A stretch of 40,538 bases of DNA from Hyphomicrobiales bacterium. Its GTDB lineage: Bacteria; Pseudomonadota; Alphaproteobacteria; Rhizobiales; Xanthobacteraceae. Shown here piece after piece: positions 39,753-40,538 of the stretch (within the stretch, counting starts at the first letter, position 1; each line of letters opens with the position of its first letter). The notes beneath the pieces were generated by a model. That model made no database searches. It was not told the DNA's origin and worked only from the letters and a program-made list of their open reading frames with translations. Where the stretch lies: contig PLBP01000027.1 of NCBI GenBank assembly GCA_003135415.1, positions 8,260-48,797 on the forward strand, given 5' to 3'. Made by a program: the position numbers and the translations under genes.

Positions 39753-39942
39753 CCGTCCTTGACTTCCGACCGGGCCAAGAACGCGGCCCGGGCATCCCCG
39801 GTCTTCGAAAGCGTCCCTTCGTCCCCGAAAGCTGGCGCCTTGACCGCCAAAAAGCTGCGGCCGAGGTCAAATTTAGAGAGGGTGGCGTTAGAAAAGCGTT
39901 AATCTCCCAAGGCCTTAGGAGAAATCGCCAGAATTCTGATGG

Positions 39943-39988
39943 TGCAGTGCAAAATTTTCTTGATCTTTATGTTGCAGTGCAGTATGTG
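39943..39988 (+). promoter_or_regulatory. Phasin promoter with two TGCAGTGCA boxes
   Basis: TGCAGTGCA occurs at 39943-39951 and again at 39973-39981, exactly 30 bp apart. A -35-like TTGATC (39960-39965) and -10-like TATGTG (39983-39988) have 17-bp spacing, so the second box lies in the promoter core. TGC-rich repeats are known targets of the phasin repressor PhaR in alphaproteobacteria; assigning these boxes to PhaR is an inference. The remaining gap (39753-39942) holds nothing I can name. Confidence 0.55.
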
Positions 39989-40079
39989 TCTTTTAGAGCG
40001 GCAAGGACGTGCCGTTCTTCATAGCAACCCCCAAGAGGTGCCCGCTGGGGTCCCAAGGCCGGCGGGAGTGGAGCAGACC

Positions 40080-40409
40080 ATGTTTCAAAATTTCGACGAA
40101 GTGCAGAAGCTCACCAAGGAAAACACGGACATCGCAGTGAAGAACTTGAATACGGTGTCGAAGAGCGTGCAGGCCATCGCGGTCGAAGTCGCCGATTATT
40201 CCAAGAAGTCGTTCGAGCAGAGCACGGCCGCGCTCGAGAAGCTGTTCGGCGCGAAGACGCTCGATACGGCGATCGAAGTGCAGAGCGAATACTTCAAGAC
40301 CGCGTATGAAGGCTTCGTTGCCGAGGCGACCAAGATCGGCGAACTCTATGCCGATCTCGCCAAGGAGACCTACAAGCCGATCGAAACCGCGATCGCGAAA
40401 GTAAAGTAA
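40080..40409 (+). CDS. Phasin, PHB granule-associated protein
   Basis: A 109-aa helical protein that coats polyhydroxybutyrate granules. FQNFDEVQKLTKENTDIAV opens it, with heptad-like hydrophobic spacing throughout and AALEKLFGAKTLDTAIEVQ in the middle, typical of the phasin family, as is FKTAYEGFVAEATKIGELY. GGAG precedes the ATG at 40080 at suitable spacing. The upstream TGCAGTGCA boxes suggest repression by PhaR when no polymer is made. A terminator follows. Confidence 0.93.
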   Translation: MFQNFDEVQKLTKENTDIAVKNLNTVSKSVQAIAVEVADYSKKSFEQSTAALEKLFGAKTLDTAIEVQSEYFKTAYEGFVAEATKIGELYADLAKETYKPIETAIAKVK

Positions 40410-40454
40410 GCTTTCGAGCAATCGCTCTCGTAAAGTTTTCGCGTAAGAAACGCT

Positions 40455-40484
40455 GGCCCGGCCAATCGCCGGGCCTTTGTTTTT
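40455..40484 (+). terminator. Rho-independent terminator of the phasin gene
   Basis: A perfect 8-bp GC stem GGCCCGGC/GCCGGGCC with loop CAATC, followed by TTTGTTTTT. It lies 46 bp after the phasin stop. Confidence 0.92.
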
Positions 40485-40538
40485 GGACGAGCCCGATATG
40501 AAAGACCGACCGGGATATACCGGAGTATAGGCTGCGTC

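Overview
The window looks like chromosomal DNA of a high-GC alphaproteobacterium, most likely of the order Hyphomicrobiales (Bradyrhizobium/Xanthobacteraceae-like). This rests on a MipZ-type ParA ATPase, a phasin for polyhydroxybutyrate granules, DUF1489 and DUF2171 proteins, and intergenic palindromes of kinds I associate with this group. The order is an inference; no 16S rRNA or other taxonomic marker is present.

Layout. 1-280: 3' half of tRNA-Leu(GAG), then two 60-bp hairpin units and a REP palindrome. 278-4050: three minus-strand envelope genes, namely two NodB-type polysaccharide deacetylases and a lysozyme-like protein of unknown function; the last two have near-identical promoter regions. 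4122-8400: magnesium transporter MgtE, a 439-bp element with terminal inverted repeats, and a membrane GGDEF-EAL protein. 8668-10802: hotdog thioesterase, isovaleryl-CoA dehydrogenase and an LprI-like periplasmic protein. 10864-14311: queC, a queuosine-precursor transporter with an in-frame TAG, an aldo/keto reductase, a DUF599 gene with an in-frame TGA, and a small exported-protein gene with two frameshifts. 14363-17149: small orphan gene, secreted serpin, rhodanese and two small proteins. 17177-19448: TetR regulator, operator cluster, 71-aa Cys-tailed protein, OYE-type ene-reductase and a strong terminator. 19530-23670: DoxX, GST, aquaporin and methylcrotonyl-CoA carboxylase beta. 23923-28599: small and exported proteins, including a paralogous 80-aa pair, DUF2171, an SGNH hydrolase and a frameshifted cupin. 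28729-33621: class II aldolase, Kup potassium transporter and methylcrotonyl-CoA carboxylase alpha. 33751-40484: DUF1489, PanC, MipZ, VWA protein, DnaJ-like membrane protein, D,D-carboxypeptidase with SPOR domain, and phasin.

How the genes work together. Three leucine-degradation genes (dehydrogenase and both carboxylase subunits) are spread over 24 kb instead of forming one operon. The carboxypeptidase, MipZ, deacetylases and lysozyme-like protein all concern cell wall or division. The TetR/71-aa/ene-reductase block looks like an electrophile-response unit. Most of the rest is housekeeping.

I saw no prophage, CRISPR array, secretion system or large biosynthetic cluster. The most distinctive signals are the duplicated promoter of the envelope genes, the inverted-repeat element at 5586-6024, a family of ~75-bp intergenic palindromes (three copies), the palindromic TetR operators, and several broken genes. 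The three indels all sit at or near homopolymer runs, so sequencing error must be excluded before calling those genes decayed.
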